Shown here: positions 63,871 through 64,000 of the stretch, piece by piece | Layout: each line of letters starts with the position of its first letter | How positions within the stretch are numbered: position 1 is the stretch's first letter | Assembly: GCA_003344405.1 (NCBI GenBank) | Contig: NOWV01000020.1 | Location: 744,001-808,000, forward strand | Length of the DNA stretch: 64,000 nt | Source: Trichoplax sp. H2 | Taxonomy: Eukaryota > Placozoa > Uniplacotomia > Trichoplacea | Reading direction: 5' to 3' | The notes under the pieces: generated by a model | Seen by the model: the letters and a program-made list of their open reading frames with translations, nothing else | Databases searched by the model: none | What the model was told of the DNA's origin: nothing | Made by a program: the position numbers and the translations under genes

Positions 63871-64000
63871 TTTTTTAATATTAAAGTAACGATAATAGGT
63901 ATACCTATTACATGGCATATTTATTATGTTTCGTGATTAATCAACTTTGAGGAATTATTACGGTAGGTTATATGCACCACGGAACGAGGAAATATTGAAT

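Larger units (their letters stand above)
61474..64000. other. Region downstream of R4
   Basis: It holds the R4 3' UTR with AATAAA at 61,880-61,885, then gene-free AT-rich DNA. A tandem repeat with an inserted LTR lies at 62.9-63.87 kb. The open frame at 62,231-62,449 shows no domain, signal peptide or matching exon and is not called. Confidence 0.55.

Noticed and set aside
1-64000. tRNA, rRNA, CRISPR array, bacterial operon or viral gene
   Set aside because: None seen; there are no clear tRNA boxes, regular spacers, ribosome binding sites or viral reading frames, and the gene structure is eukaryotic.

Overview
This is AT-rich invertebrate-type eukaryotic DNA: genes are split into many short exons by short introns with GT-AG borders, and the products carry animal extracellular modules (MAM, kringle, SRCR, LRR caps, ADAM). 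The mix fits an early-branching metazoan such as a placozoan or sponge, but the sequence alone does not fix the species. Five 20-N runs mark scaffold gaps. Most are flanked by two near-identical copies of the same locus, which points to a heterozygous diploid whose two haplotypes were placed end to end.

Layout. 1-6,019 (minus): receptor gene R1, open at the left edge: signal peptide/LRRNT, LRRCT, MAM, kringle, SRCR, MAM. 6,020-9,496: intergenic, rich in GTAC-type palindromes. 9,497-11,857 (minus): an intronless, complete ADAM10-type metalloprotease. 11,858-18,492: intergenic, with the densest palindromes at 14.1-14.55 kb. 18,493-21,710 (plus): receptor R2: LRR cap-like region, kringle, SRCR, transmembrane (TM) segment. 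21,711-39,426: about 18 kb without a complete gene, holding solo LTRs, two haplotype-duplicated gaps and an orphan TM exon on minus. 39,427-47,845 (plus): receptor R3: LRRNT, SRCR, MAM, TM, with a solo LTR in one intron. 47,846-53,424: a region present or absent between haplotypes, carrying a second orphan TM exon. 53,425-61,473 (plus): receptor R4, the fullest model, 834 aa: LRRNT-LRRCT-MAM-kringle-SRCR-SRCR-MAM-TM. 61,474-64,000: a roughly 170-bp tandem repeat broken by a solo LTR.

The receptors are paralogues. Modules occupy phase-compatible exons of nearly fixed size: LRRCT 173/173/170 bp, kringle 264/282/282 bp, last MAM exon 76/76/94/97 bp. The summed exons of R2 and R4 are exact multiples of three. 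The main point of interest is this cluster of modular single-pass receptors. It joins N- and C-terminal LRR caps with no LRR between them, carries stray TM/tail exons, varies structurally between haplotypes, and sits beside a gene for an ectodomain sheddase. A role in recognition, adhesion or innate immunity is inference. The repeats are mainly solo LTRs (seven or eight, at least three families) with no gag or pol visible.
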